Below, piece by piece: positions 29,301 through 37,463 of a stretch of 37,463 nt of DNA. Position 1 is the first letter of the stretch; every line of letters starts with the position of its first letter. Origin of the DNA: Chlorobiaceae bacterium. GTDB taxonomy: Bacteria; Bacteroidota; Ignavibacteria; UBA10030; SZUA-254. The notes under the pieces are model-generated. The model made no database searches, was not told where the DNA came from, and saw nothing but the letters and a program-made list of their open reading frames with translations. A program made the translations under genes and the position numbers. The stretch covers positions 1-37,463 of the forward strand of contig PNNN01000044.1 of the NCBI GenBank assembly GCA_013824245.1, in the 5' to 3' direction.

Positions 29301-29854
29301 CGTTCCAGTTTAGATTTCAACCGGGAATGGGTGCATATCCAATGACAATTTCATGGTATAAGGCACGTGTTAAAGATGTATGCGACAGCATGATAATCAC
29401 AGATAGGTTAGTTGCTCCTACATTACGCGCTCGGATGGATATCGATTCATTCATCGTTATCAATAATTCAACAATCCAATCGATGTACATTCTAACTTAT
29501 GCAGCATATCCCACAGATGTTGAGCCGGTCATTACTCAAATTCCCAAAGGATTTGTGCTGTACCAAAATTATCCGAATCCGTTTAATCCTTCTACGAAGA
29601 TTCATTTCTCAACAGATAAAGAATCTCGAATTTCGATTACGATCTTCGATATGCTAGGTCGGGAAATATCGGTTTTAACCCGATCAAATTATTCTCCGGG
29701 CTCATACACAATCGAGTGGAACGGAAGAAATATCGATGGCGCACAGATGCCCAGTGGTGTATATTATGTTCGAATGGTTGCTTCCCCTCTAAGTGCATCA
29801 GAAGCGGGTACGCAACCGTTTGTTGGAACCCACAAAATGATTATGATGAAATAG
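26387..29854 (+). CDS. Secreted T9SS protein with seven FN3-like repeats
   Basis: The 1,155-residue product has a signal peptide (cleavage near DAQT, residue 28) and an N-terminal beta module (about 28-205). Seven fibronectin-III-like repeats follow (about 215-895), each with a P-x-x-G start, a W in the core and a Y-Y/F-W-R/K-V strand. A second copy of the beta module (about 897-1048, with LPPVQYGYFDARF) and a YPNPFNP sorting domain (about 1052-1155) end the protein. AGGAG (26381-26385) lies one base from the ATG, unusually close; no better start is visible. The gene follows the small secreted protein that carries the same module, so the two may act together. It is probably a surface binding protein; no enzyme motif was seen. 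Confidence 0.9.
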   Translation: MKTKNHILKAGILLVVAMLFIPKIADAQTPKFRVMLTLVDSLFDVDMKFKKVVYDTALFGLHENAEYCVDADTLKGFTDHWVDYWQNNFYGPNMKEEECPPEAFNYAFYMKTDKSCTGVIGYFNLFHQYFSATQNDTFRIRLLSTEYEYSRLTIRWPKVLSEYFTSARCSTSVNGVVYNVNMLTDSSVSFDLNATDNSTGISWKIFTNGPKLPPGPPAAPSAISPVSGSTGIADTVTVQWSSTANAYRHRLQVSKDPSFNTNIIKDTIFNGTFYKLSKLSQLTWYYWRVSVQTAYGFSYYPDPAYKFQAKAFSPPIPKRLYPDSNGTNIPLNSIFRWNRSASLNSVTYKVQVASDTGFTAILKDSTTTDSLMSIGGIFTNCNNYYWRINATDINGTSDWSSKWKFKSAYSTPALPVLVSPDDNQLNVSLTPTLSWTGDICTETYRLMVAKDIAFTQVVYNSVVNQTSQTLPTLDQDQQYFWKVKSINPVDSSDYVTARNFTTILNPAAIPVYVSPANGDTNRNPIDILRWRKVPYAVNYNVQISLVQNFATLVADDSSLTDTTFTTPSLNNCVTYYWKVRAINRIGSVGFTAARNFKIKTAIAGAPILDSPVNGKDSLVENVTLQWHAGDPCTNSYYFHVSRNSSFTDTVKDGRTSLTTYALTGLAGNVYYYWRVRAVNYLGDGVFSETFQFHTTKSTPLAPVLLEPVNDLGDVSNSLTLKWDSAMFASSYRLQVARDSLFTNLFHDDSLIARQPGVRPSKLVDGLPNAIKMYWRANAKNEIGASPWSNVRKFSTLYPPADIILNEPANGEEAVSLKPTFSWSLASRANVYQLQVAKDTILQDKIFDDSTIVEQSWSLLYPLDQYAKYFWRVRGKNSAGWGNWTVASSFTTTRVGIANWLLPLTVAETGPERQTIYFGLNPDATKGIDQARGEYELPPVQYGYFDARFISSFIGEGLLVEYHEFVKYTQRDTFQFRFQPGMGAYPMTISWYKARVKDVCDSMIITDRLVAPTLRARMDIDSFIVINNSTIQSMYILTYAAYPTDVEPVITQIPKGFVLYQNYPNPFNPSTKIHFSTDKESRISITIFDMLGREISVLTRSNYSPGSYTIEWNGRNIDGAQMPSGVYYVRMVASPLSASEAGTQPFVGTHKMIMMK

Positions 29855-29905
29855 TATCTATCCCGACGCGAGGTAAAGTTATACAAATATATGAAGAAGT
29901 TTTTG

Positions 29906-29938
29906 AGCCGGAAGAATTAATATGTTCTTCTTCCGGCT
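29906..29938 (+). terminator. Hairpin after the FN3-repeat gene
   Basis: AGCCGGAAGAA (29906-29916) pairs with TTCTTCCGGCT (29928-29938), an 11-bp perfect stem with an 11-base loop, 51 bases after the stop codon. No T-run follows. An ATG at 29922 lies in its loop and is therefore a poor start for the next gene. Confidence 0.6.
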
Positions 29939-30014
29939 TAACCATAAATGGAGGCAATTGAACCGATTCTTAATCCGGAAAGTAAATTATATTTTCATAC
30001 CCTCATTGGAACTA

Positions 30015-33000
30015 ATGCGTTGTTTAAGATATAAAATATTTTTGATTCGATATGTGGCAATCGGAATCATCTCTTTGTCGGTTATTACGCATTCTATAAG
30101 CGGAGAGAAGCTTGGAGATCAATCATCTGTTTCTTCAACCAAGTATCATTCATCGCTAATAAATATCAACAAGCTTACAATGTGGGCGTCGGATGACGGT
30201 ATAATGGAACAGAATCCGAAAGATCAAACAGCAGGTGTTTCGTTCCCTCGGGGAGTAGGTAATGTTGTTAATCGCGGCGGTTTCTTGTGGGGTGGAAAAG
30301 TGTACGATGGAAACTTGCAAACAATAAGAGTAGGGGGACAGACTTCAACGAGTGGAACAGTAGCGGGGCGTATTATCGCTCCAGGTATTGCCGAAAATGT
30401 TGCTAATGCAGATGTGCGGATTTACCGGATCAGACGTGGATGGGCTGATGTTGATTTGCACCAAGAAGCGGCAGAATTTTTTAATCTTCCTCTGATAGAC
30501 ATCGGAGATAATGAAGTTCAAGAACTCCGAGACCTTTACATGAAAGATTGGATGGAATGGCCCTGGCAAAAAGGCGCTCCTTATTATGAAAGAAACGGCA
30601 TCCCCGGTTATCAGCCCGATCCTTATGGAAAAGACTCCACATATGACGAACCCGGACTCGGCGATGCTGATCAGGTAATTTGGTATGTTACAAACGATTT
30701 GAATTCATCGGCGGTATATCGACTTTACGGTTCGGCATCAATTGGGCTTGAGATGCAAGTAACTTGCTGGGCTTACAACAAATATCCCGATTTACAAAAT
30801 GTTATCTTCCAACGTTATCGTTTGATTTATAAAGGGGCATCATTCACACCACCGACTGCCAGAATAGAATCGATGTACGTTGCCAAATGGGTTGACCCTG
30901 ATATCGGTGATTACTCTGATGATTTTGTTGGATGTTTGCCCGGCGAAGACCTTGGATATTCATATAACTCCAGAGCGTCTGATGCAGATTTTGCTAAGGC
31001 AAAAGTAAGTCCGCCTGTGGTTGGATATTCTTTATTGCAAGGTCCTCGCGTACAAATGGCTGGGTCTGTGGCTAAATGGAATTTAGATGATATTTCTGAT
31101 TATAAAAACCTGCCAATGACAACATTCACTTATTTTAGTCATTCAGATCGATCGGCAGATTATAGTTTAGGAGCGTATGAAGGAACGCTCCTATGGTGGA
31201 ATTTATTCCGCGGATACAAACATAAACCGGTCTCTCCGCCTACTTGTTTACTTGATCCGTTGGCAAACCAATGCACGAAGTTTGAGCTTGACGGTGATCC
31301 TGAATATTTCCATGGTTGGATTGATGGGATACCCGATTCTTCAGGCGATCGCCGGTTCGCAATCATAAGCGGACCATTTTCTTTGGCTTACGGTGATACG
31401 CAAGAGGTTGTATATGCGTTAACAGCCGGCACCGGAACAAACAACCGGAACGGAATAAGCGTAGTAAAAAAATATGCAAATGCCGCGCACGATGCATATT
31501 ATCTGAATTTCAAATTCCCTGATCCTGTTCCCGAGCCGCCTCTCAGAGTCGTTGAGCTTGATCAGCAAATTATTCTTGATTGGGAATCGGATTCAACGAA
31601 ATTAAAAAAAGTGGAATCGTATCTTTCGTGCGGTTACAGATTTGAAACCTACACGCTGTATCAATTTCCGCTCCCCAATTCTCCAATCGAGGAGGCAGTT
31701 GTATACCAATTTTTTGACCCAACACAGCCGCGGCTTCTTTATCTGAAAGATGATAAAATACGTAATGAAAATTTGATAAACGGACAAAAATATTATTTTG
31801 CTCTGACAACATCTGCATATCATCCCGATCCGAAAATTTATAAAAAGAGAATTGAATCACAGATAAAGATAATCGAGGTAACACCTCACAGTCCCAATCC
31901 CGGTACAATAATACCATATGCGATTGGAGATACTACATCGGATGTTGTGAATATTGTTGGAAGAAATGATGCAGTAGTAAATGTGATGTTTTATGATCCT
32001 ACTAAGTTGTATGACAGTTTAATACCAAACGGACATACGTATGAAATTTTGTATCATAGAAATTCTGTTCCCATGATTGATTTCGACGAAAAACCAAAAT
32101 GGTCATTTATCGATCAATCGACGGGAGATACGCTGATTAGCCGCATTCCGGTAGATAGCCGACCGGAGAGGATAGAGACTCGAGGATTTTCGATTGAAAC
32201 ATTATTGCCGCGCCACGGAATGAAAAATGTTTCGCTCGTTAAATACAAATCAAAAGATATCTATGAGCCAATATTTGAGAACCCTTCACCCGATGCTGAA
32301 TTCATGATCGCTGGTCCAGGAACTTCAACAATAGATACTATTAAAGGACAGAGTGGAGACGATGTTGATATTGAATTACACTTTTATGGAGATTCGAGTT
32401 GGACATTATACTATGGTCCCACAGCAATAACATCGCGATGGGTTCGTGTTCCTTTTACCGCATGGGAAAGAAAAATAATCAGTCCAGACACAATTTACCG
32501 ACAGCTTTACACGACAATTGTTAATGTTGAAAATGATAGTGTCTGGCGATCAACTTCATATTTGAATCGCATGTACAATGGAAATCCGATGCTGGCTTTC
32601 CCACCCATTGTGGTCGTGATTGATAGTGACATGATAGGAGGAAAATATTATCTGGGAAAATATTATGATGATCTCCCTTATAATCCGGATCAAAGATTTT
32701 ATCGTGCATTACTCTGGTTTAACGGATATTATTATTCCGGCGACGTCACTATTAGCAGGGCGATCATTGTAGATCTTGATGGAGATAATGCACCCGCTCC
32801 GCTTGGTACCGCTGTTCGGTTCGAGAGAATTCAAGAAATTCGCAACGGCGATAGAAAGATTGTCTCATTAAAACCGATGACTAAGACCGATTTGATTGCG
32901 GCAAGAGAAGAAATTAAACGTGTAAATGTTTTTCCAAATCCATATTATGGAATGAATCGAGCCGAGATTAACAGGTTCTCTCGGTTTGTTACTTTTAATC

Positions 33001-33242
33001 ATCTCCCATTTTATGCAACTATTCGCATTTATAATCTCGCCGGCATTCATACCCGAACCATCATCAAAGAGGATGAATCTCAATTTGCCCGTTGGGATTT
33101 GAATAACGAAAGCGGATTACCTGTGGCAGGTGGATTGTATTTTGCCCAGATAGAAATGCGTGATACCGAGGACAGAATACTTGGCGAAAAGATTTTAAAG
33201 CTTATGATAGTCCCCGAAGATTTATCGCCAATAGATCAATGA
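30015..33242 (+). CDS. Large exported protein paired with a PorV/PorQ-like barrel
   Basis: The 1,075-residue product has a signal-peptide-like N-terminus (IFLIRYVAIGIISLSVI). The C-terminus (about 970-1060) has VFPNPYYGMN followed by IRIYNLAGIHTRTI, an FlgD/T9SS-like beta-sandwich, but it lacks the usual YPNPFNP text and ends in an acidic tail. The middle is beta-rich with fibronectin-like stretches; no catalytic motif is clear. Start choice is difficult. The frame is open to an ATG at 29922 inside a hairpin loop. A TTG at 29958 lies three bases after GGAGG (29950-29954). ATG 30015 gives the most normal signal peptide. The next gene starts seven bases after the stop, so the two are co-transcribed. 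Confidence 0.82.
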   Translation: MRCLRYKIFLIRYVAIGIISLSVITHSISGEKLGDQSSVSSTKYHSSLININKLTMWASDDGIMEQNPKDQTAGVSFPRGVGNVVNRGGFLWGGKVYDGNLQTIRVGGQTSTSGTVAGRIIAPGIAENVANADVRIYRIRRGWADVDLHQEAAEFFNLPLIDIGDNEVQELRDLYMKDWMEWPWQKGAPYYERNGIPGYQPDPYGKDSTYDEPGLGDADQVIWYVTNDLNSSAVYRLYGSASIGLEMQVTCWAYNKYPDLQNVIFQRYRLIYKGASFTPPTARIESMYVAKWVDPDIGDYSDDFVGCLPGEDLGYSYNSRASDADFAKAKVSPPVVGYSLLQGPRVQMAGSVAKWNLDDISDYKNLPMTTFTYFSHSDRSADYSLGAYEGTLLWWNLFRGYKHKPVSPPTCLLDPLANQCTKFELDGDPEYFHGWIDGIPDSSGDRRFAIISGPFSLAYGDTQEVVYALTAGTGTNNRNGISVVKKYANAAHDAYYLNFKFPDPVPEPPLRVVELDQQIILDWESDSTKLKKVESYLSCGYRFETYTLYQFPLPNSPIEEAVVYQFFDPTQPRLLYLKDDKIRNENLINGQKYYFALTTSAYHPDPKIYKKRIESQIKIIEVTPHSPNPGTIIPYAIGDTTSDVVNIVGRNDAVVNVMFYDPTKLYDSLIPNGHTYEILYHRNSVPMIDFDEKPKWSFIDQSTGDTLISRIPVDSRPERIETRGFSIETLLPRHGMKNVSLVKYKSKDIYEPIFENPSPDAEFMIAGPGTSTIDTIKGQSGDDVDIELHFYGDSSWTLYYGPTAITSRWVRVPFTAWERKIISPDTIYRQLYTTIVNVENDSVWRSTSYLNRMYNGNPMLAFPPIVVVIDSDMIGGKYYLGKYYDDLPYNPDQRFYRALLWFNGYYYSGDVTISRAIIVDLDGDNAPAPLGTAVRFERIQEIRNGDRKIVSLKPMTKTDLIAAREEIKRVNVFPNPYYGMNRAEINRFSRFVTFNHLPFYATIRIYNLAGIHTRTIIKEDESQFARWDLNNESGLPVAGGLYFAQIEMRDTEDRILGEKILKLMIVPEDLSPIDQ

Positions 33243-33249
33243 CCAAGAA

Positions 33250-34284
33250 ATGAAATTCAGAAGATCATATCGATATCTAATTTTGTTTTTATGCCTATTC
33301 ATGCACTTTGTTGTTTATGCCGGCAGACCGGATAAAGCCGGAACAGCCGGTGCCGCAGAATTGTTGCTGCCTGTGGGTGCAAAGTCGATAAGTTTAGCCG
33401 GTTCAAATATTGCAACCGTAAAAGGAATTGAAGCGAGCTATTGGAATCCGGCAGGTCTGGCAAATATGAATTCGAATTTCGGTTTGTTGATATCTCATAT
33501 GAATTACATCGCCGATGTTAATGTTGAATATGTTGCACTCGCTATGCAGTCGCCCAATATCGGAACAATCGGTTTAAATTTGAAAACTCTTGATGTTGGT
33601 GAGATTCCAATCACCACAGAAGTTAATCCAGACGGTACAGGTGAAACTACATCGCCTACATTTATTACCGTGGGTGGAACATTCGCGCGAAACATTACAG
33701 ATAGAATTGCAATTGGAGTTGCTGCAAATATAATATATGAACGGATGGCGCGGGTATCGGCAACAGGAGTTGCGTTCAATTTCGGTGTTCAATATAGCGG
33801 CATCGGTGGGGTTAATGGATTAAGTGTTGGTGTTGCAGTGAAAAACATCGGACCTGCAATCCGATTCGATGGTCCCGGTTTATTTCGAGAAGCGAGAATA
33901 GAAGATGCAACCGGAAAAAGTTCTATTGTAAAAATTCAAGCGGCTGCAAGCGACTTGCCGACAACAATTGAAGTCGGACTCGGTTATCATTTGCCGATAA
34001 AATCTATATTCAATTTGAATTTGAATTCTGTTTTTCAGAATAATAATTATTCATCCGACGCGTATAATTTTGGTATTGATTTAGATTACAGAGAACGATT
34101 TTTCTTTAGAACTGGTCTCTCTATCAGTCCTGATGGAGGTATTTCAGAAAATATTTTTGGATCGGCTTATGGATTCGGTATTAAGCACGAATTCTCCGGT
34201 TATCAATTCGAAATCGATTATGCTTACAGAATTGTTCGTTATTTTAGCGGAAATCACGTATTTTCGATGATTTTTAGCTTTTGA
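33250..34284 (+). CDS. PorV/PorQ-like outer-membrane beta-barrel protein
   Basis: The 344-residue product has a signal peptide (cleavage near VYAGR, residue 25). Its mature start GTAGAAELLLPVGAKSISLA, followed by YWNPAGLAN, is typical of the PorV/PorQ (UPF0164-like, FadL-fold) family. Alternating beta-strands follow, and the chain ends in Phe as outer-membrane barrels usually do. In type IX secretion PorV collects cargo from the translocon and passes it to the sortase PorU; whether this copy is the main PorV or a specialised paralogue cannot be told. It is translationally close to the preceding large exported protein and surrounded by T9SS cargo genes. No clear terminator follows. Confidence 0.8.
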   Translation: MKFRRSYRYLILFLCLFMHFVVYAGRPDKAGTAGAAELLLPVGAKSISLAGSNIATVKGIEASYWNPAGLANMNSNFGLLISHMNYIADVNVEYVALAMQSPNIGTIGLNLKTLDVGEIPITTEVNPDGTGETTSPTFITVGGTFARNITDRIAIGVAANIIYERMARVSATGVAFNFGVQYSGIGGVNGLSVGVAVKNIGPAIRFDGPGLFREARIEDATGKSSIVKIQAAASDLPTTIEVGLGYHLPIKSIFNLNLNSVFQNNNYSSDAYNFGIDLDYRERFFFRTGLSISPDGGISENIFGSAYGFGIKHEFSGYQFEIDYAYRIVRYFSGNHVFSMIFSF

Positions 34285-34383
34285 TCAATTATGTGCCTAT
34301 ATTCAGAGAATGCTCTTGTCTGGACGATGGCAACGACTGTAGAAGAAAATTAGCAAAATGAGTACATTTTTTTTAAATAAAGC

Positions 34384-34412
34384 TTGACAATATTTAAAAA
34401 AACGACTATATT
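34384..34412 (+). promoter_or_regulatory. Strong sigma70-type promoter for the last gene
   Basis: TTGACA (34384-34389) and TATATT (34407-34412) are 17 bases apart. The start near 34419 gives a leader of about 100 bases, ending in AAGGAG (34508-34513), eight bases before ATG 34522. Confidence 0.7.
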
Positions 34413-34521
34413 CAAAAAGTCCCCCAGACTGTACTCAAGCTTGAATTAACAAAAAATAACCTAATTCACATATATAACAATTCATTATTATTCAACGATT
34501 ACATTAAAAGGAGAAATATCT

Positions 34522-37463
34522 ATGCGGTTTTTGACATTGTTTCTCTCGGTACTTTTATTGACGAGTTCGCTGTTTTCACAAAAGCGATTTCTTGTCTCAC
34601 CGAATCAGGAGGTAATTCCGGTTACAAAGTATTCGAGTCCTTCAGAGGAAATTTCCAAACGGATAGTTAAAGGAACATCATCTGTCACTGGAAATTGTTC
34701 TGGAACATTTATTTTTGGTTATGAACCCAGTGTTTATGTAACCACCAGTAATTTTGGCATGTATCATAAAGACGTTTTAGGACAATGGTACGTAGCAAAA
34801 GCAGCCGGTACTATTGACACCGTGTATTGGGAAATGTTCGGACTTATAGGTACACCCGACTCGACAGTCAATTTACGAATTCATCGGTCTAAGATAGGTC
34901 CCGGATCGGGTCCTGGGTTTGGTGCATTCGCATCTCAACCTCCATGTCAAAGCTGGGGTTATTGGAAGACTACAAATGATTATGATATGGGTATAGCTCC
35001 ATTCCTAACATTCTTATCACCCACCGAAGATACAACATGGTATTCCACTATCGCAAGCGGAACTTCATTCCCGCCATTTGATAGTTCGATGTACGGACAA
35101 AAAAGTGGACAGCCCATTACGGTGAGACCATACGAAATTATAAAAGCCGATTTAGCCGGTTCTGGTGTTGCACCTACTGTAAGTAAGGGTGATGTATTTT
35201 TTATTTCATTTCAACCGAGCGGTCCAAACGCACACGTTTCCCCTGATATTCGTACTGAATTTGCCGCTTGGGGTTCTGATGGACCTATTTCAACGACAAA
35301 TGAGAATTGGCCCGCACGAAATTGGAAATTTTATGAACATGATTCTGGACCATCAAATTGCGCAGGCGTTCCAACGCATTTAGTAAAGCGCGGATGGGTT
35401 GCGCGGGGTCCGTTTGACGAAGATCCATTTTATACTGCGGCTTACAATGTTTGGTACTCAATGACTGCAACCACAAATGTCCCACCGATTATCAAAGCAC
35501 AAGAAGGTGGTGATCCAACAAATACATTCTCCAATCAATCGCAAGTATTATCATATATAATTTACGATTGCGATCCAGAGTTTATTGACAGTGCGGCAGT
35601 ATCGTATGTAAAGATAAAATGGTCAAAAGCGAATACAATTGCCGGAGTAGAAGAGTTTGTGGATCAACCGGATATATACATGACCCATTTGGGTTCTGAT
35701 TTTTATAGTGCAGAAATACCCGGGCAGCCGCCAGGCACAACCATCAGTTATCAGGTTGAAGCTGCAGATGTTCGTGGCATGGTTAATTTGGGAGCGAGCA
35801 ATGGATATAAAATTGTAACATTAAATAATCCATACTATCGTGTAGATACCGGATATACCTGCACAATGCAGAACATTAGCCAAACCGGCACATCTATCAC
35901 TTATGATAAGTTCTTCATCAACTCAGCGATGAGCGGAGCCGGCGAAGCACCGCGAGACGACGGTACAGCAGGTCCATTTGATATCGGCGGAGATATACAC
36001 TTGTTTGCAGGCGATACTGCGCGATATGCATGGGTAAGCGTTAATGGAGCAATTGCATTATCAGAAAATGCCTTAGATACAATCGACGTAAATGCAAACG
36101 GTTTTGCAACAACCGGATGGGATTTCCCCATGTTGCAACATCATTACAGGGCAGATACAATGTTTCCATCGCGTATGCCTCCGAACTTCATAGCACCATT
36201 CTGGGCAGATATGATCATTGCTGATACATTCCCGACACCAACTGTATACGGAAAGATAGTATATGGCAATGGCGGAGATAATTGTCAGTTCATAGTGGAA
36301 TGGGATTCAATCGGAACATTCGATAGAGACGGATCGACCTCAGATGTAACAACGTTCCGTGTAATCTTAAACCACTGCGATGGTAGCATAGAATATCAAT
36401 ATAACAGCGTGGGTACGTTAGGATTAGATTCACTTGCCTTAGTGGGATTGCAGGCAGATTCAACCGACTTAACCACAGGCGGCGGTACAGTGGATCCGGG
36501 ATTTGTATTCATCAATAGGAATACATATCCATATGAAACTAAACCTCGCAACAACTGGTGCATCAAGATGTATGCAGGTGCGCCGATATACGTTACTTCC
36601 GGCTGGAAGATGTTATCGGTATCAACACAAGGTCCCGGCAGCATGAGCAAGTCAACCTTATATCCGAACGCGATATCAGCAGCATTCAGATATAGTTCTA
36701 CTTCAGGTTATCAAATAACCGATCCGCTTGTAAACGGAGCCGGCTATTGGCTGAAATATGATAAGTATTCATATGCAGGCGGACCTGGAATAGCGAATAA
36801 TAATGTAACAATACCTGTAACAGCCGGCTGGAATTTGATTGGTTCAATCGCAAAGCCGATCGCGGTTGCAAGTATTGAAAAATCACCCGCTGATTTAACA
36901 ATTGGAACAGTTTACCAATATACTTATAAGTATGAAAACGTATCTACAATTACACCGGGATGGGGTTATTGGGTAAAGACAAACATGGCAGGGACGTTAA
37001 CCCTGACTGGTAGCGCAACACTTCCGAAACAGGAAGTGGCCGACTATTCACAAATCAACAAAGTAACAATTATAGACAAAGCTGGTCGTTACCAGACACT
37101 CTACATAGGCGAAGAGGGCTTGGTACAGGCAGCCGGATTAGACGCGGGCGAATGGCCCCCGGCAGCACCCGACTTTGACGCGCGCTTCAAGAACTCAAAG
37201 GGTATGGTAGCCACCTATCCGTCAAAGTTAGAAGCGGCAAAATACGATTATCCTATCAGCATAGCAACGGATGCGTATCCTGTGGTTATTAAATGGGAAG
37301 TAAGCAAAGCGGCAGAAAAAGCGCTTACACTCGTATCAGGCGGCAAATTGTTAACCGTTCTTGAAGGCAGCGGAAGCATGAAGGTAAAGGATGGAGCCGG
37401 ATTGGGCTTAGCGTTAAACGGCAATGTAAACGTGCCGAAAGTATTTGCGCTTGGTCAGAACTA
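34522..37463 (+). CDS. Secreted T9SS-type protein with nidogen-like region (3' partial)
   Basis: The frame is open from ATG 34522 to the window end, 980 codons, and stops at LGQN just where YPNPFNP is expected. A signal peptide (MRFLTLFLSVLLLTSSLFSQ) is followed by a beta-rich N-terminal region, an Ig/FN3-like middle and a nidogen-like (NIDO) region (about 490-680) with YAWVSVNGAIAL and NFIAPFWADM. Then come two GW..YW units (36589-37014; GYWLKYD and GYWVKTN) and the shared PP...FDARF module (37065-37330). The last two also occur near the end of the mosaic protein at the start of the window. It is probably a surface adhesive protein. Shine-Dalgarno and promoter are both strong. Confidence 0.9.
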   Translation, partial: MRFLTLFLSVLLLTSSLFSQKRFLVSPNQEVIPVTKYSSPSEEISKRIVKGTSSVTGNCSGTFIFGYEPSVYVTTSNFGMYHKDVLGQWYVAKAAGTIDTVYWEMFGLIGTPDSTVNLRIHRSKIGPGSGPGFGAFASQPPCQSWGYWKTTNDYDMGIAPFLTFLSPTEDTTWYSTIASGTSFPPFDSSMYGQKSGQPITVRPYEIIKADLAGSGVAPTVSKGDVFFISFQPSGPNAHVSPDIRTEFAAWGSDGPISTTNENWPARNWKFYEHDSGPSNCAGVPTHLVKRGWVARGPFDEDPFYTAAYNVWYSMTATTNVPPIIKAQEGGDPTNTFSNQSQVLSYIIYDCDPEFIDSAAVSYVKIKWSKANTIAGVEEFVDQPDIYMTHLGSDFYSAEIPGQPPGTTISYQVEAADVRGMVNLGASNGYKIVTLNNPYYRVDTGYTCTMQNISQTGTSITYDKFFINSAMSGAGEAPRDDGTAGPFDIGGDIHLFAGDTARYAWVSVNGAIALSENALDTIDVNANGFATTGWDFPMLQHHYRADTMFPSRMPPNFIAPFWADMIIADTFPTPTVYGKIVYGNGGDNCQFIVEWDSIGTFDRDGSTSDVTTFRVILNHCDGSIEYQYNSVGTLGLDSLALVGLQADSTDLTTGGGTVDPGFVFINRNTYPYETKPRNNWCIKMYAGAPIYVTSGWKMLSVSTQGPGSMSKSTLYPNAISAAFRYSSTSGYQITDPLVNGAGYWLKYDKYSYAGGPGIANNNVTIPVTAGWNLIGSIAKPIAVASIEKSPADLTIGTVYQYTYKYENVSTITPGWGYWVKTNMAGTLTLTGSATLPKQEVADYSQINKVTIIDKAGRYQTLYIGEEGLVQAAGLDAGEWPPAAPDFDARFKNSKGMVATYPSKLEAAKYDYPISIATDAYPVVIKWEVSKAAEKALTLVSGGKLLTVLEGSGSMKVKDGAGLGLALNGNVNVPKVFALGQN

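Overview
The window looks like a chromosomal piece from an uncultured or little-studied member of the Bacteroidota/Chlorobi assemblage, most probably an Ignavibacteria-like lineage. Three signs point there. Four complete secreted proteins end in a type IX secretion (T9SS) type A sorting domain of the YPNPFNP class, and a fifth is cut off by the window edge exactly where that domain should begin. A PorV/PorQ-like barrel gene is present. Several genes have strong Shine-Dalgarno sites, and several promoters look like ordinary sigma70 boxes with 17-bp spacing, which is unlike classical Bacteroidetes. Assignment below phylum level is inference; no 16S or core marker is present.

Layout. 1-7449 is the 3' part of a giant secreted mosaic protein with an Ig-like scaffold, into which a beta-propeller, a subtilisin-type protease with its own prodomain, a beta-rich module and a Rossmann-like module are inserted at equivalent sites. 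7827-14366 encodes a secreted protein with ten CARDB repeats. 14603-16779 holds two divergently transcribed inner-membrane transporters (MFS and EamA/DMT). 16780-19912 is a small-RNA and scar region: tRNA-Ser(UGA) preceded by a broken partial tRNA copy, a possible GvpL/F-like gene, tRNA-Asp(GUC), gene remnants including a GIY-YIG nuclease fragment, GC-rich palindromes, and an unlisted 58-codon small ORF. 19913-29854 holds three T9SS cargo genes (a beta-helix/SdrD_B-like protein, a small protein and an FN3-repeat protein). 30015-34284 is a tight pair: a large exported protein and a PorV/PorQ-like outer-membrane protein. 34522 to the end is another large cargo gene with a nidogen-like region, truncated at the 3' edge.

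How the genes fit together. Nearly all the large genes encode signal-peptide-bearing, beta-rich, repeat-built surface or secreted proteins that would cross the outer membrane by T9SS; the PorV/PorQ-like protein belongs to a family that includes T9SS components. Several cargo proteins share one accessory module, marked by a proline patch followed by F-D-(A/V)-R, placed just before the sorting domain or standing alone. The most striking structure is the reuse of a single insertion point in the 1-7449 scaffold for four unrelated payload domains. The DNA of the scaffold units is nearly identical in places, which suggests recent duplication or ongoing homogenisation.
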